Shown here: positions 20,051-29,162 of the stretch, piece by piece | Layout of the letters: each line of letters begins with the position of its first letter | How positions within the stretch are numbered: the stretch's first letter is position 1 | Assembly: GCF_002272825.1 (NCBI RefSeq) | Contig: NZ_MLAM01000002.1 | Span: 124,001-188,000, forward strand | Origin: Helicobacter sp. 11S02596-1 | GTDB lineage: Bacteria; Campylobacterota; Campylobacteria; Campylobacterales; Helicobacteraceae | Reading direction: 5' to 3' | Length of the DNA: 64,000 nucleotides | Translations under genes and position numbers: made by a program | The notes under the pieces: model-generated | Database searches by the model: none | Told to the model about the DNA's origin: nothing | What the model saw: only the letters and a program-made list of their open reading frames with translations

Positions 20051-21159
20051 TTTTTTGGGCGGGATATTGTGGATTTTGTTTGGGGGTTTTCTGTGATGGT
20101 TTCTGTAGCATTTTCACTAGGCTCACTAGGTTTTTTGCGGGCGTGGAAATAAAATATTTTCGCCCCTTTTTTTGACAGGGGAAGTTCAAAAAAATCGATG
20201 AAATCAAGCAAATGAGCGTATCGTTTTTGAACTGCGTGAATGTCTTCAAAAATCCTAACGTGCCCTTTGGAGTAAAAATTCGGCACAGAGGCGATGATAT
20301 GGGTTTGTGGTAGGATTTTGCTTAGAATCTTCAAATCATCATTGATATGTTCTAAGACCTCAAAAATGCAAATATGGCTGTAGGGTTGGGCGATTTTATC
20401 GGTGGTAAAGATGTCTTGTTGGATAAATCGCACTTGCCATTGAGGGATTTTTTCTCTAGCAATACTGATAGCTTGGGCGCTAAAATCAATGCCTTGATAG
20501 TTTTTCACGCCCCTATCAAAAAGCATTTTGGCAAATTCCCCACTCCCACAGCCAATATCAAGCACGCAAACCGCATTGCCTTCATTCTTGGCGGTGTCAA
20601 GGATTTTGCACGCATATTCCCAGCCCGGATAATAAACGTTTTTTTCATAGGCTCGATCGGATTGATACAGCTCATCGTAAAAATTGGCATTTTTATCGGG
20701 CTTGGGGGTGGTTTCCAGGAGTGTTTTGAATGTTTTTTGGAGATTTTTTAGATCGGGGCTATCTGCTAGGAGCATTTGGATAAAACTATCGAGTGTAATG
20801 CCTCTAAAATGCTCTTTTACGGCGTTTTCTAGCCAATAAGAGATATAAAAACAATCGGTGTAAAACCGGATTTTTTCTTTTTGTATTTGGGCGGTGAGGA
20901 GTTTTTTTTCAAATGAGGCTAATAGCTCCGGCTTTGCGGTGCAGATGAGGATAATATCGCAGGATTTGAGTTCTTTTGGCTCTTTGATGATGAGATTTTC
21001 AATACGTAAATCTTGGGCGGATTTATCGTGTGATTTTTGGCTGAAATTTTCATCGCAAATAAGGGCGTTTTTGGAATGTGGATTTCCAAAAAGATTTTCT
21101 AAAAGGCAAAAAAAGTTTCTCCCCACATTGCCAAATCCAAAAATACCTATTTTAGGCAT
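20044..21159 (-). CDS. Rossmann domain fused to SAM-dependent methyltransferase
   Basis: About 371 residues from the ATG at 21159, which overlaps the previous stop by 8 bases; a TTG two codons earlier is the alternative. Residues 1-110 form a nucleotide-binding-like domain (KIGIFGFGNVGRNFF, CDIILICTAKP). Residues 150-345 form a class I methyltransferase with VLDIGCGSGEFAKMLF, YQGIDFSAQAI and FEVLEHINDDLKILSKIL, as in UbiG/Coq3-like and sugar methyltransferases. The C-terminal 25 residues are low-complexity Ser/Thr/Glu. Placement between two glycosyltransferases suggests glycan methylation. The fusion is unusual to me. Confidence 0.78.
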   Translation of the reverse strand: MPKIGIFGFGNVGRNFFCLLENLFGNPHSKNALICDENFSQKSHDKSAQDLRIENLIIKEPKELKSCDIILICTAKPELLASFEKKLLTAQIQKEKIRFYTDCFYISYWLENAVKEHFRGITLDSFIQMLLADSPDLKNLQKTFKTLLETTPKPDKNANFYDELYQSDRAYEKNVYYPGWEYACKILDTAKNEGNAVCVLDIGCGSGEFAKMLFDRGVKNYQGIDFSAQAISIAREKIPQWQVRFIQQDIFTTDKIAQPYSHICIFEVLEHINDDLKILSKILPQTHIIASVPNFYSKGHVRIFEDIHAVQKRYAHLLDFIDFFELPLSKKGAKIFYFHARKKPSEPSENATETITENPQTKSTISRPKKC

Positions 21160-23332
21160 TTTCAATCATTTCCAAAAAGGATTTTGCGCCGGTATTTTTC
21201 CGCACGCCATCATATATTTTTCGCAACAAAAGCTTGTTTTTTATGTGGGTTTGCTTTTCTTTGGGGCTTAGGTTCAAAATAGCGATGGCTTTTTTGACAT
21301 AGTTTTTTATACATTCTTCCTCATTGTCTTTTTGAGCGAATGCAATGCCCGTGCAGTCTTCTATCCAGATTTTTTTTAGCATTTCTAGCGTGATATTTTG
21401 GTTTTGGCATTCTTTTTGGGCATCGTTGAGATTGTTTGTAATCCAGCTTTCAATCCGCTCTTCTCGCTCACTTTGGCTTTCTTTTGAAAGCGTGAGGATC
21501 AATCCGCCTTTGGCATTAAACTCGACTTTGCTCTCGCCTTGCTCCATCGGGAAGCTATCGAGCCAAACATCGATGATATGCCCATAAATCGTGCTATCGA
21601 CATAGCCGGGAAAATAAAATCTCTCCAAAAACGCTGCGGGGTTAGCGATATTTTCATTTGAAACGATGGTGGCGATTTTTTGCTTGATTTCATATACATT
21701 GCCTGTCCCACAGCCTAGAAATATCGTGCTAGGCGTGTGTTGCATAATCTTGACAATGCTTTTTAGATAGGGGAGCGAATCGATTTTTGTCAGCCTGCCG
21801 ATGACGCCCAAAATGGTCTTGTCTTTGGGGAATTTCTCCCTGTGCTTTGCGATGAGATCGGCATTGATGGGGGGATTGTAAAATTTTGATTCCATCGCCA
21901 CGCTCACGCCCATAAAATCATAACCCTCACATCGCATAGCCCCAGATTGGGCGCAAATATGCGTGATTTTGCCATCGATTTGGGCGATGTCATACATAAA
22001 ATTGCCGTGACTCCAAAAGATCTGCTTGGGGGCTACCCTGCTTGAGAGGATAAAATCACTGATCCCATAGCCGTTATTGGGGCTGATGAGGATATCGACA
22101 GCGTCCTTGATGATGGCTTCACGGATACTGAGGGCTTTGGAAAGATGGGAGTTGTAATAGCCATCTTGATTGAATGGGGCGATGGTGTTGATGATAGGGA
22201 TGCCCAAATCCCTATAAGAGGCGATGATAGCGGGGTCATCATCGCTTTTTTCCAAAATACCCATCAGATAGATTTTGACTTCATAGTGTTTTTGGAATGC
22301 CTCATCTTGAAGCAAGGTTTTTAAAAAGCTGTATTCGACTTTGTAGGGGGAATTTTCTACCAATCGGTCTCTTAAAATACCGATGATTTTTTTATTTTTT
22401 GGGATTTTTTTTGGCTGGGGCAAGCCAAAACTTTGGGCAAATTTTTGATAGATGGGGGTGGCAATTTGTGAGATTTTTTGATTGAAATGCTTCCAATCCT
22501 CTTGCGAAGTGAAGCTATTGCCCGCCATATGGTAGATGAAAAATTGCAGGTAAAGGGCTTCATCGATTGTTTTTGGTTCGATCGTGTTTGAATTGCTTGC
22601 CATATTTTGCCCGACACAGAGCATTTGGTAAAATATCTTTTCCCACAGCGGGTAGAGCTTGAGCCAGTCGCGATGATTGAAGAAATGCTTGACATTCCAA
22701 AATACGTGCAACTGCCAGTTAAAAACTGAACGCCTGCGTTTGCTCTCTAATCGGAGGATATTTTCTGGCTTCAAGACATCTGCCATCGCCTCGATAAAGG
22801 TTTCAAATGGGATATTAAGCAGTTCAAAAGATTTTAGGATAAAGCTAGCTGCCTTTTGTGCTGATGGGGTGTGCATATCGATCTGGGAGATGTTTTTGAT
22901 ATAAGAGATTATTGCCTCGTTTTTCTGCCCTGATAGGAGCTTGGCGAGGACACCAAGTTCTAAAAGCATTATATTTTCTTCCTCGCTGATACCTTTGGTA
23001 AATAGATTGCTCATCGCGATGTTTATAAATGACTCAAACCGCTTATCTGCCTCTGAATCTAGGGGCGTGATGGCAATAAGGCATAGATAAAATCGCTCCA
23101 AGATCTCTCCCTTTGAGAAAACGTGCGTATAGATTTTGTCTCTAAAAAGCCTGATAAGTCGCTCAGATTGCGCCAAGGGGATTTCGGTGCGATTTTCCAA
23201 TAGTTCCAAAAATGCGTTTAATGCCCTATCAATGCCGTTTTTTGTAGTTGCCTCCTTGAGTGTGGAGCAAATCACCTCGATAGAATGCGTAGGATTTATC
23301 GTATTTTTGGGGTTTAAGGGATGGTTATTCAT
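21152..23332 (-). CDS. Large putative glycosyltransferase with helical N-terminus
   Basis: The 726-residue protein has an alpha-helical N-terminal region (about 1-330) that looks like irregular TPR-type repeats, and a GT-B-like C-terminal half. Segments there include KQIFWSHGNFMYDIAQIDG, GVIGRLTKIDSLPYLKSIVKIM, STIFLGCGTGN and YGHIIDVWLDSFPMEQGESKVEFNAKGG, the last reminiscent of the nucleotide-sugar loop in HMW1C/GT41-type enzymes. It could be a protein N- or O-glycosyltransferase, but the family is inferred from pattern only. It overlaps mreC by ATGA just after a 13-base poly-C tract, so its translation may depend on the mreC frame. Confidence 0.65.
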   Translation of the reverse strand: MNNHPLNPKNTINPTHSIEVICSTLKEATTKNGIDRALNAFLELLENRTEIPLAQSERLIRLFRDKIYTHVFSKGEILERFYLCLIAITPLDSEADKRFESFINIAMSNLFTKGISEEENIMLLELGVLAKLLSGQKNEAIISYIKNISQIDMHTPSAQKAASFILKSFELLNIPFETFIEAMADVLKPENILRLESKRRRSVFNWQLHVFWNVKHFFNHRDWLKLYPLWEKIFYQMLCVGQNMASNSNTIEPKTIDEALYLQFFIYHMAGNSFTSQEDWKHFNQKISQIATPIYQKFAQSFGLPQPKKIPKNKKIIGILRDRLVENSPYKVEYSFLKTLLQDEAFQKHYEVKIYLMGILEKSDDDPAIIASYRDLGIPIINTIAPFNQDGYYNSHLSKALSIREAIIKDAVDILISPNNGYGISDFILSSRVAPKQIFWSHGNFMYDIAQIDGKITHICAQSGAMRCEGYDFMGVSVAMESKFYNPPINADLIAKHREKFPKDKTILGVIGRLTKIDSLPYLKSIVKIMQHTPSTIFLGCGTGNVYEIKQKIATIVSNENIANPAAFLERFYFPGYVDSTIYGHIIDVWLDSFPMEQGESKVEFNAKGGLILTLSKESQSEREERIESWITNNLNDAQKECQNQNITLEMLKKIWIEDCTGIAFAQKDNEEECIKNYVKKAIAILNLSPKEKQTHIKNKLLLRKIYDGVRKNTGAKSFLEMIENA

Positions 23333-24150
23333 CTTTTTGTATCTCTAGCGGGGGGGGGGGGGTCAAAATCCATTTGGATAATCTTGGTATCCACCAGCCA
23401 CATATAATCAAGATGATTTTTTTTGGCATAGGGTGAGACTTCTGCGGTGATATAGCCGTAGTTTTGGGTGATAGATGTGATTTGCCCTACAGGGATACCG
23501 GGCGTGAAAATACCATCTAACCCGCTGGTTTTGACTTCATCACCAAGATTGATTTTTAGCCAAGAGGGGATAAAATCAGCGAGGATTTTTTCAGGATCAC
23601 TGCTGTCGTATCGGATGATCGCAGGCGTTTTTTGATCGCCAATATAAACGGCGTAGCTACAATTTTCATCGCCATTAAGCAGTCCCATCAATCGGTTGTT
23701 TTTGATGGTGGCAATCCCGATCGCATTGCCATTTTGCACGATACCAAAAATCTTGCTTTTTGGATAGGGAGCAATATCAAAATCAAGCCAAATGCGATTA
23801 TAATCCCCGATACCCACGTATGAAAATGCCCTCGTGGAAATGAAGTCAGGATTTTCGGGGGCTTTTTGTTTGATAAAGTCAGATAGTTCTTCAAATCGGG
23901 TTTGGAGGGCTTGGAGCTCAAGCTGGGTTTTGGTGTAGTCTTGCAATTCTTTTTTATATGTTTCAATTGTGCTTGCTTGGTGGAGGTATTTTTCATAAGC
24001 GAGCTTGATAGAATCTTGGGTGGAAGAAACCCAGATTTTCATCTTGTCGGTCAAAGCAAGGGTTTGTGAGCGCAAGAATTGGCTGGAGTCAAAAGCAATG
24101 AATAAAAAAGCCACAATAATAATGATAAAAGAAAGTGGCTTGTATCTCAT
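23329..24150 (-). CDS. mreC: Rod-shape-determining protein MreC
   Basis: Periplasmic scaffold of the elongasome that links MreB to the cell-wall enzymes. It has 273 residues, one N-terminal membrane segment (LSFIIIIVAFLFIAF), a coiled coil (about 45-95) and a beta-rich MreC domain containing RAFSYVGIGDYNRIWLDFD, VVQNG-like FGIVQNGNAIGI and GLDGIFTPGIPVGQI. The C-terminus runs through 13 C residues encoding PPPP, then ARDTKR and a stop that overlaps the next ATG. A different tract length would give another tail (LEIQKDE or a stop after one residue). The MreC fold itself is not affected. Confidence 0.93.
   Translation of the reverse strand: MRYKPLSFIIIIVAFLFIAFDSSQFLRSQTLALTDKMKIWVSSTQDSIKLAYEKYLHQASTIETYKKELQDYTKTQLELQALQTRFEELSDFIKQKAPENPDFISTRAFSYVGIGDYNRIWLDFDIAPYPKSKIFGIVQNGNAIGIATIKNNRLMGLLNGDENCSYAVYIGDQKTPAIIRYDSSDPEKILADFIPSWLKINLGDEVKTSGLDGIFTPGIPVGQITSITQNYGYITAEVSPYAKKNHLDYMWLVDTKIIQMDFDPPPPARDTKR
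23350..23362. repeat. Poly-G/C tract (13) at mreC-glycosyltransferase junction
   Basis: Thirteen consecutive G on the plus strand (C on the coding strand) in the last codons of mreC, 18 bases before the start codon of the large glycosyltransferase. Length change would alter the mreC stop position and so possibly the translational coupling to the next gene. Confidence 0.85.
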
Positions 24151-24159
24151 TAGATTTGC

Positions 24160-24227
24160 GTGCCTTCAAACAGCCCTGCAATCGGTGCTGTATCCAATCC
24201 TACATTCAATCTTGCATCCAGCCCTAT
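24160..24227 (-). repeat. 24-base tandem duplication between mreB and mreC
   Basis: On the minus strand two adjacent 24-base units (GATTGAATATAGGGCTGGAT and GATTGAATGTAGGATTGGAT plus 4 bases each) follow the mreB stop. They are open in a frame one base off from mreB and end in TAATG at the mreC start, encoding RLNIGLDA then RLNVGLDT and a short tail. Confidence 0.6.
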
Positions 24228-24229
24228 AT

Positions 24230-25273
24230 TCAATCGTGCGCCCCAATATGGTGGAGTAAATCAAGCTCCTCAATGGCTTTTCCCGTGCCTTTTGCCACAG
24301 CGAGCAGGGGTTCATTCCCTACATACACGGGGAGTTTTACGATGTCAGAGAGGTATTTATCCAATCCCCTGATGAGCGCACCCCCGCCAGTGAGAACGAT
24401 ACCATTTTCTACGATGTCGCCAGCAAGATCAGGTGGGACGGACTCAAGGACGCTTTTGAGGGCGTTGCTGATTTCTCTTAGCTGGTCTTTGATGGCATCA
24501 CGGATATCCTCGCTGGTGAGTTCTACGGTGTTGAGTAGCCCGCTGACTTGATCACGCCCTTTGACTTGCATTGATAAAGGCGTTTCTAGTGGCGAGGCAG
24601 AACCGATTTGGATTTTTATCTCCTCACCCGTGCGCTCCCCGATGAGGAGGTTGTATTTTTTGCGGATATAATCAACAATAGCGATGTCAAGCTTGTCGCC
24701 TGCTACACGGATGGATTTGGAAATCACCAGCCCGCCTAAAGAAATCACGCCGATTTCTGTTGTCCCCCCGCCAATATCGACGATAAGGCTTCCTTGGGGT
24801 TCTTTGATGGGTAATCCCGCCCCAATCGCTGCTGCCATTGGCTCTTCGATCAAAAATACTTCTCTAGCACCCGCACTCATTGCAGATTCTTTCACGGCTT
24901 TTCTTTCGACACCCGTGAGTCCATAGGGGACACAAACCATAATGCGAGGGCGGATAAGGGATTTGCGTTTGTGGGCTTTTTCGATGAAATAGCGGATCAT
25001 TTTTTCTGTTACATCAAAATCAGCGATCACGCCGTCTTTCATTGGTCTGATGGCTTGGATACCCCCGGGCGTTTTGCCGATCATCTCTTTTGCCTCGTGT
25101 CCGACTGCTAAAATCTCCCCATCCCTGTCGTATTTGTTGGTTTTGACTGCGACGATGGAGGGTTCATTGATAATGATACCTTGTCCTTTGATCAAAACAA
25201 TGGTATTTGCTGTGCCTAAATCGATGGCTATATCGTGCGAAAATAGCCCTATTACTTTGTCTAATATCATCAA
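24230..25273 (-). CDS. mreB: Rod-shape-determining protein MreB
   Basis: Bacterial actin homologue that directs cell-wall elongation. It has 347 residues, the standard length. Actin-fold nucleotide motifs are present: [14 protein letters not shown] (phosphate 1, about 17-30), [19 protein letters not shown] (phosphate 2) and [20 protein letters not shown] (adenosine). The start, GATGATATTAGAC, has an AAGGAGC site. The gene overlaps clpX by 4 bases. The product ends HHIGAHD. The sequence just after it is open in another frame up to mreC. Confidence 0.97.
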   Translation of the reverse strand: MMILDKVIGLFSHDIAIDLGTANTIVLIKGQGIIINEPSIVAVKTNKYDRDGEILAVGHEAKEMIGKTPGGIQAIRPMKDGVIADFDVTEKMIRYFIEKAHKRKSLIRPRIMVCVPYGLTGVERKAVKESAMSAGAREVFLIEEPMAAAIGAGLPIKEPQGSLIVDIGGGTTEIGVISLGGLVISKSIRVAGDKLDIAIVDYIRKKYNLLIGERTGEEIKIQIGSASPLETPLSMQVKGRDQVSGLLNTVELTSEDIRDAIKDQLREISNALKSVLESVPPDLAGDIVENGIVLTGGGALIRGLDKYLSDIVKLPVYVGNEPLLAVAKGTGKAIEELDLLHHIGAHD

Positions 25274-26547
25274 GCTCCTTTATTTTTTTGAGAAAGTTTT
25301 TTCTTTTTTATCAAGAGGGGTTTGCCTGTTTTTGCCACACAATCTTTTGTTATTATAACTTCATAACCCTTTAATTCGGGCAAATCAAACATAATATCGG
25401 TGCTAAATTCTTCAACAATCGCCCGTAGTCCCCGCGCACCTGTTTTTCTCGCGATGGCAAGCTCGGCGATTTTTTCGATCGCATCGTTTTCAAAAATGAG
25501 TTCCACATCATCAATTTTAAATAATTTTTGATACTGCTTGATGAGGGCATTTTTGGGCTTAGTCAGGATTTCTATCATCGCTTCTTTGGTGATAGCCTCT
25601 AGTGTGGTGATGACGTGAAGTCGCCCGATAAGCTCGGGGATTAACCCATAATTTACCAAATCATCAGGCTCGACAAGGTGCAAAACATCTTCTTGCTCAA
25701 GCTTGGTCTTTTTTTCGCTACCAAAGCCTAATACATTGCTACTTGAACGCCTTTTGATAATATCAGCCAGCCCGTCAAACGCCCCGCCACAGATAAAAAG
25801 GATATTGCTCGTATCAATCTGGATAAAATCTTGATTGGGGTGTTTTCTCCCGCCTTTGGGGGGGATATTTACCAAACTCCCCTCGATGATCTTAAGCAAG
25901 GCTTGTTGCACGCCCTCACCAGAGACATCGCGCGTGATGGAGCGATTTTCTGAAAGTCGGGATATTTTATCGATCTCATCGATAAAGACAATGCCTTTTT
26001 GGGCTTTTTCTACATCGCCATCAGCAGCTTGGAGCAAGCGGGTGAGGATATTTTCGACATCTTCGCCCACATAGCCAGCTTCTGTGAGGCTGGTAGCATC
26101 ACAAATGGCAATCGGGATGTCCAGAAATCTTGCCAATGTTTGTGCCATCAAGGTTTTGCCACTGCCAGTAGGTCCGATGAGGAGGATATTGGATTTTGAA
26201 ATCTCAACATCTGCGTCATCTTCAGGGCTGTCTTGGATATTTTTGCTTTGTATGCGTTTGTAGTGGTTATAAACAGCGACCGAAAATACTTTTTTGGCAT
26301 TTTCTTGCCCGATGACATAGGCATCAAGGGCTTTTTTGAGCTGTTTTGGTGCGGGGATTTCTCCAGTTTGAGGTGTTTGGCTGGGGACTTGTTTATTTTC
26401 TCTTTGCCCGCCGGTAAGCACATTGTAAAGGCTTTTGATACAAAATTCACAGATATGGAGATTTACGCCCTCCCTGCCCGATGAGAAAACAATACAATTT
26501 TCTGATTCGACTTTGCCACAAAAACTGCAGCGTTTTTCTTTATTCAT
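25270..26547 (-). CDS. clpX: ATP-dependent Clp protease ATP-binding subunit ClpX
   Basis: Unfoldase of the ClpXP protease. It has 425 residues: an N-terminal zinc-binding domain (CSFCGK near 8-13 and CEFCIK near 33-38), AAA+ Walker [16 protein letters not shown] (about 124-138), Walker [12 protein letters not shown], sensor region [11 protein letters not shown], and the IGF-like loop replaced by LGFGSEKK. It overlaps lpxA by 8 bases and mreB by 4, so translation is coupled. The order fabZ-lpxA-clpX-mreB-mreC is familiar from H. pylori. Confidence 0.97.
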   Translation of the reverse strand: MNKEKRCSFCGKVESENCIVFSSGREGVNLHICEFCIKSLYNVLTGGQRENKQVPSQTPQTGEIPAPKQLKKALDAYVIGQENAKKVFSVAVYNHYKRIQSKNIQDSPEDDADVEISKSNILLIGPTGSGKTLMAQTLARFLDIPIAICDATSLTEAGYVGEDVENILTRLLQAADGDVEKAQKGIVFIDEIDKISRLSENRSITRDVSGEGVQQALLKIIEGSLVNIPPKGGRKHPNQDFIQIDTSNILFICGGAFDGLADIIKRRSSSNVLGFGSEKKTKLEQEDVLHLVEPDDLVNYGLIPELIGRLHVITTLEAITKEAMIEILTKPKNALIKQYQKLFKIDDVELIFENDAIEKIAELAIARKTGARGLRAIVEEFSTDIMFDLPELKGYEVIITKDCVAKTGKPLLIKKKKLSQKNKGA

Positions 26548-27343
26548 TTAAGTTGCCTTTTTTGATTGGAATGCCCCGATTGGATTGGAGGATAAAATTA
26601 CATATCATCTGGGTATATTTGTTGTCAGGGTTTTTTTGGAGTTCATCTTGGGCGATTTCTCTAATGAGCGAACTCCCTGAAAACAATCGCTTATAAAGCT
26701 GGCTGATAAAATCAATATCTTGATGGGAAAACAGCTTGCGCATTCGGTGTTTGTTTAGCCCACGAATGATGGCACGATTGCCCTCTGCGAGGCAAAAGGG
26801 CGGGATATCTTGGGTGAGGACTGACCCGCCAGCTACCATCACCCCATCACCAATCTGGACAAACTGATGCACAGGGGTCAGCCCGCCAATATTGACATAA
26901 TCGCCCATTTGAACGTGCCCGCCTAGTGTGGCATTGTTCGCAAGGATACAATGATTTTTGATGATACAATCGTGTGCGACGTGGACAAATGCCATCAAGA
27001 GATTTTGGTTGCCGATGATGGTTTTGCTGATACCGCCTTTGGTGCCGGGATTTATCATACAATGTTCGCGAATGAGATTGTCATCGCCGATGATGAGTTC
27101 GACTTCTTCGCCATCGTATTTGAGATCTTGGGGGATCGTCCCTAGCACAGCATAGGGGAATATCGTATTATTTTTGCCAAGCGTGGTGTTGCCTAGAATC
27201 GTTACATTATTATAGAGTTTGCAACCCTCGCCAATCGTAACATTTTCGCCGATAACGCAAAAATCCCCGATTTCGACATTCTGGGCAATCTTAGCGCCCT
27301 CTTGGATAATGGCTGTGGGGGCTATTTTTTGTTGGTTTGCCAT
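26540..27343 (-). CDS. lpxA: UDP-N-acetylglucosamine O-acyltransferase LpxA
   Basis: First enzyme of lipid A synthesis: it transfers a hydroxyacyl chain from ACP to UDP-GlcNAc. It has 267 residues of left-handed beta-helix hexapeptide repeats ([32 protein letters not shown]). The catalytic histidine is in [10 protein letters not shown], followed by [15 protein letters not shown]. The C-terminal helical domain starts near residue 190. It sits 4 bases after fabZ, so the acyl-ACP-using genes are linked. Confidence 0.97.
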   Translation of the reverse strand: MANQQKIAPTAIIQEGAKIAQNVEIGDFCVIGENVTIGEGCKLYNNVTILGNTTLGKNNTIFPYAVLGTIPQDLKYDGEEVELIIGDDNLIREHCMINPGTKGGISKTIIGNQNLLMAFVHVAHDCIIKNHCILANNATLGGHVQMGDYVNIGGLTPVHQFVQIGDGVMVAGGSVLTQDIPPFCLAEGNRAIIRGLNKHRMRKLFSHQDIDFISQLYKRLFSGSSLIREIAQDELQKNPDNKYTQMICNFILQSNRGIPIKKGNLNE

Positions 27344-27347
27344 AGAT

Positions 27348-27803
27348 TTAATCCTTTTCTCGTTCGGTTACCATTGCCTTGAGTTCTGCTTCGGCAACGA
27401 GTTTTTCAGCCACGAATGCTTTGGCTTCTAGTTGCCACACCGTGCCTTTGTGTTTGATGACACTGAGTTGGTATTCGAGCCTGTCGCCCGGCACTACAGG
27501 GATGCGGAATTTTACCTTATCAATCGTCATAAAATAGACAATCTTGTCTTCAGCTGCAGCGATGTCGTCGCCCCACGTGCTGACAAATGCCAACAAACCC
27601 CCCGCCTGTGCCATTCCCTCGACAATCATCACGCCCGGATAAATGGGCTGCTTGGGAAAATGCCCCAAAAATACTTCCTCATTGATGGTGATGTTTTTGT
27701 ATGCGGTGATGGTTTTGTTGGGTTCTACAGCAATAACCTTATCGACCAAAAGCATTGGGTATCGATGTGGGAGTATTTTTCTTATTTTGTTGATATCCAT
27801 CAT
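27348..27803 (-). CDS. fabZ: 3-hydroxyacyl-ACP dehydratase FabZ
   Basis: Hot-dog-fold dehydratase of fatty acid elongation. It has 151 residues. ILPHRYPMLLVDKV lies at the N-terminus, the catalytic histidine is in LGHFPKQPIYPGVMIVEGMAQAGG and the glutamate in EGMAQ. It is immediately upstream of lpxA, as in many Gram-negative genomes. A 56-base gap separates it from queH. Confidence 0.97.
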   Translation of the reverse strand: MMDINKIRKILPHRYPMLLVDKVIAVEPNKTITAYKNITINEEVFLGHFPKQPIYPGVMIVEGMAQAGGLLAFVSTWGDDIAAAEDKIVYFMTIDKVKFRIPVVPGDRLEYQLSVIKHKGTVWQLEAKAFVAEKLVAEAELKAMVTEREKD

Positions 27804-27859
27804 TTGAGCCCTTTTTGAATGGTAGTGTTATGGCGTGATTTTAGCAAAATATCTTTTAA

Positions 27860-29026
27860 TTACAAATTTTCTATCACTTTGAAGATGGATTCTTCTTGGA
27901 AAATGCTTTGAATGCTTATACGCACATTTTCGCAAAAAATCTCATCGACGATGATGATAGGGTTGATACTTTCAGCCCCGCAGAGGATATGCCTCAAAAA
28001 TAGTTCATCTTCGTATTTGGGCGGGTGATACAAAAGCTCTTTGGTGGTTTGATAGGTGCTATCAAGCAAAAGATTGAGGAGTTTTAAATGCACAAAAATG
28101 CTGTCGTCTTTTTTGCAAAAACCCACGAGATAATTTTTGTTTTGGTAGGCTTGGGCTTTTTCTTCTATCGTGTGTTTTTTTGGCGCATAGATTTTTGGGA
28201 GATTTTCAAATAGATTCGGTTTGATCCATACAATACTGCCACTTTTGGCGTCTTTTTTGTTTTGCGATTTTGCGATGATATAGCTTGGCAGCACCCGATC
28301 GCCTTTTTGGACTTTTGCATTGAGTAGTCGCCATACCAGATGTTTTCTTTGCGAGAGGATGTATTCTTTGTTTTGTTGCTCGAGGTTGTCTCGATGGGCA
28401 AATGTGGCGTATCTTTCTTCAATGCTTCCCGGGAGGATTTGATTGCCGATATGGCTTATCATCTCAAGGGAAAATTTGTTCTGTTTGTTGCGTTGTTGCT
28501 CGAGTGCGAATTTGCACCCGCAATAATTTTGGCGGTAGAGATTGCTTTCTTTGGCGAGTTCATTTTGTTTTTGCACCCCACCATTGGCACGCACATTGAT
28601 TTTGATAAATTCCAAATCATTTTTTTCTGCGATCGCTTCCCCTTGCGTGTAGAGCTTTTCTTGTTCTTTCATTGGGCTTGAAAGCAGGGTCGTGGTGAAT
28701 CTTTTTTCATTGATGGCTTTGGCTATCTGGGCGCTTTTCATCAATCGAATGTCAAAACACTGCGTGCAACGTTCGCCTTTTTCGGGTTCGCATTCGAGCC
28801 CTTTGACACCGGCAAACCAATCTTGTGTGTCGTATTCGCCCGTGATGAGTTTGATATTGAGAAGCTCGCAACTCCTCTTGACATCATTGAGGCGCAAATC
28901 GTGTTCGCTTTTGGGGTGGATATTGGGGTTGTAAAAATAGCCTACAAACGTTTCATCAGGATAGATTTTTTGCAATTCGCTTAAGAAATAATGACTATCC
29001 ACAGAGCAACAGATATGAACCAGCAT
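27860..29026 (-). CDS. queH: Epoxyqueuosine reductase QueH with C-terminal extension
   Basis: Last step of queuosine synthesis in tRNA: reduction of epoxyqueuosine. The N-terminal 185 residues are a DUF208/QueH domain with the metal-binding cysteine pairs HICCSVDS, CTQCFD and YCGCKFAL. The total of 388 residues is about twice a minimal QueH. The remaining 200 residues are basic and rich in Lys and Asn, with no motif I know. Campylobacterota QueH proteins can be long, so the extension may be lineage-specific. It begins 3 bases after a 32-residue membrane peptide gene. Confidence 0.9.
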   Translation of the reverse strand: MLVHICCSVDSHYFLSELQKIYPDETFVGYFYNPNIHPKSEHDLRLNDVKRSCELLNIKLITGEYDTQDWFAGVKGLECEPEKGERCTQCFDIRLMKSAQIAKAINEKRFTTTLLSSPMKEQEKLYTQGEAIAEKNDLEFIKINVRANGGVQKQNELAKESNLYRQNYCGCKFALEQQRNKQNKFSLEMISHIGNQILPGSIEERYATFAHRDNLEQQNKEYILSQRKHLVWRLLNAKVQKGDRVLPSYIIAKSQNKKDAKSGSIVWIKPNLFENLPKIYAPKKHTIEEKAQAYQNKNYLVGFCKKDDSIFVHLKLLNLLLDSTYQTTKELLYHPPKYEDELFLRHILCGAESINPIIIVDEIFCENVRISIQSIFQEESIFKVIENL

Positions 29027-29029
29027 TTT

Positions 29030-29128
29030 TTAGTCCTTGTTTTTGAGATATACCCAGAGATAACTGCCGATCCCGCTCACCAAAACTACTATCAAAAATA
29101 CCAACAACGATAAATCCAATAAATCCAT
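29030..29128 (-). CDS. 32-residue single-pass membrane peptide
   Basis: ATG at 29128, stop at 29030-29032. The peptide is acidic at the N-terminus (MDLLDLS), then has a hydrophobic span LLVFLIVVLVSGIGSYLWVYL and a charged end KNKD, so it should insert with the N-terminus outside. An AAAGGA ribosome site sits 6 bases upstream, and the stop lies 3 bases before the queH start. Spacing, ribosome site and a clean membrane span support a real gene too short for routine calling. Its function is unknown; it resembles small oxidase- or transporter-associated peptides only in size. Confidence 0.65.
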   Translation of the reverse strand: MDLLDLSLLVFLIVVLVSGIGSYLWVYLKNKD

Positions 29129-29162
29129 TGTCATTCCTTTTTTATGTTTCATATGAAACATT

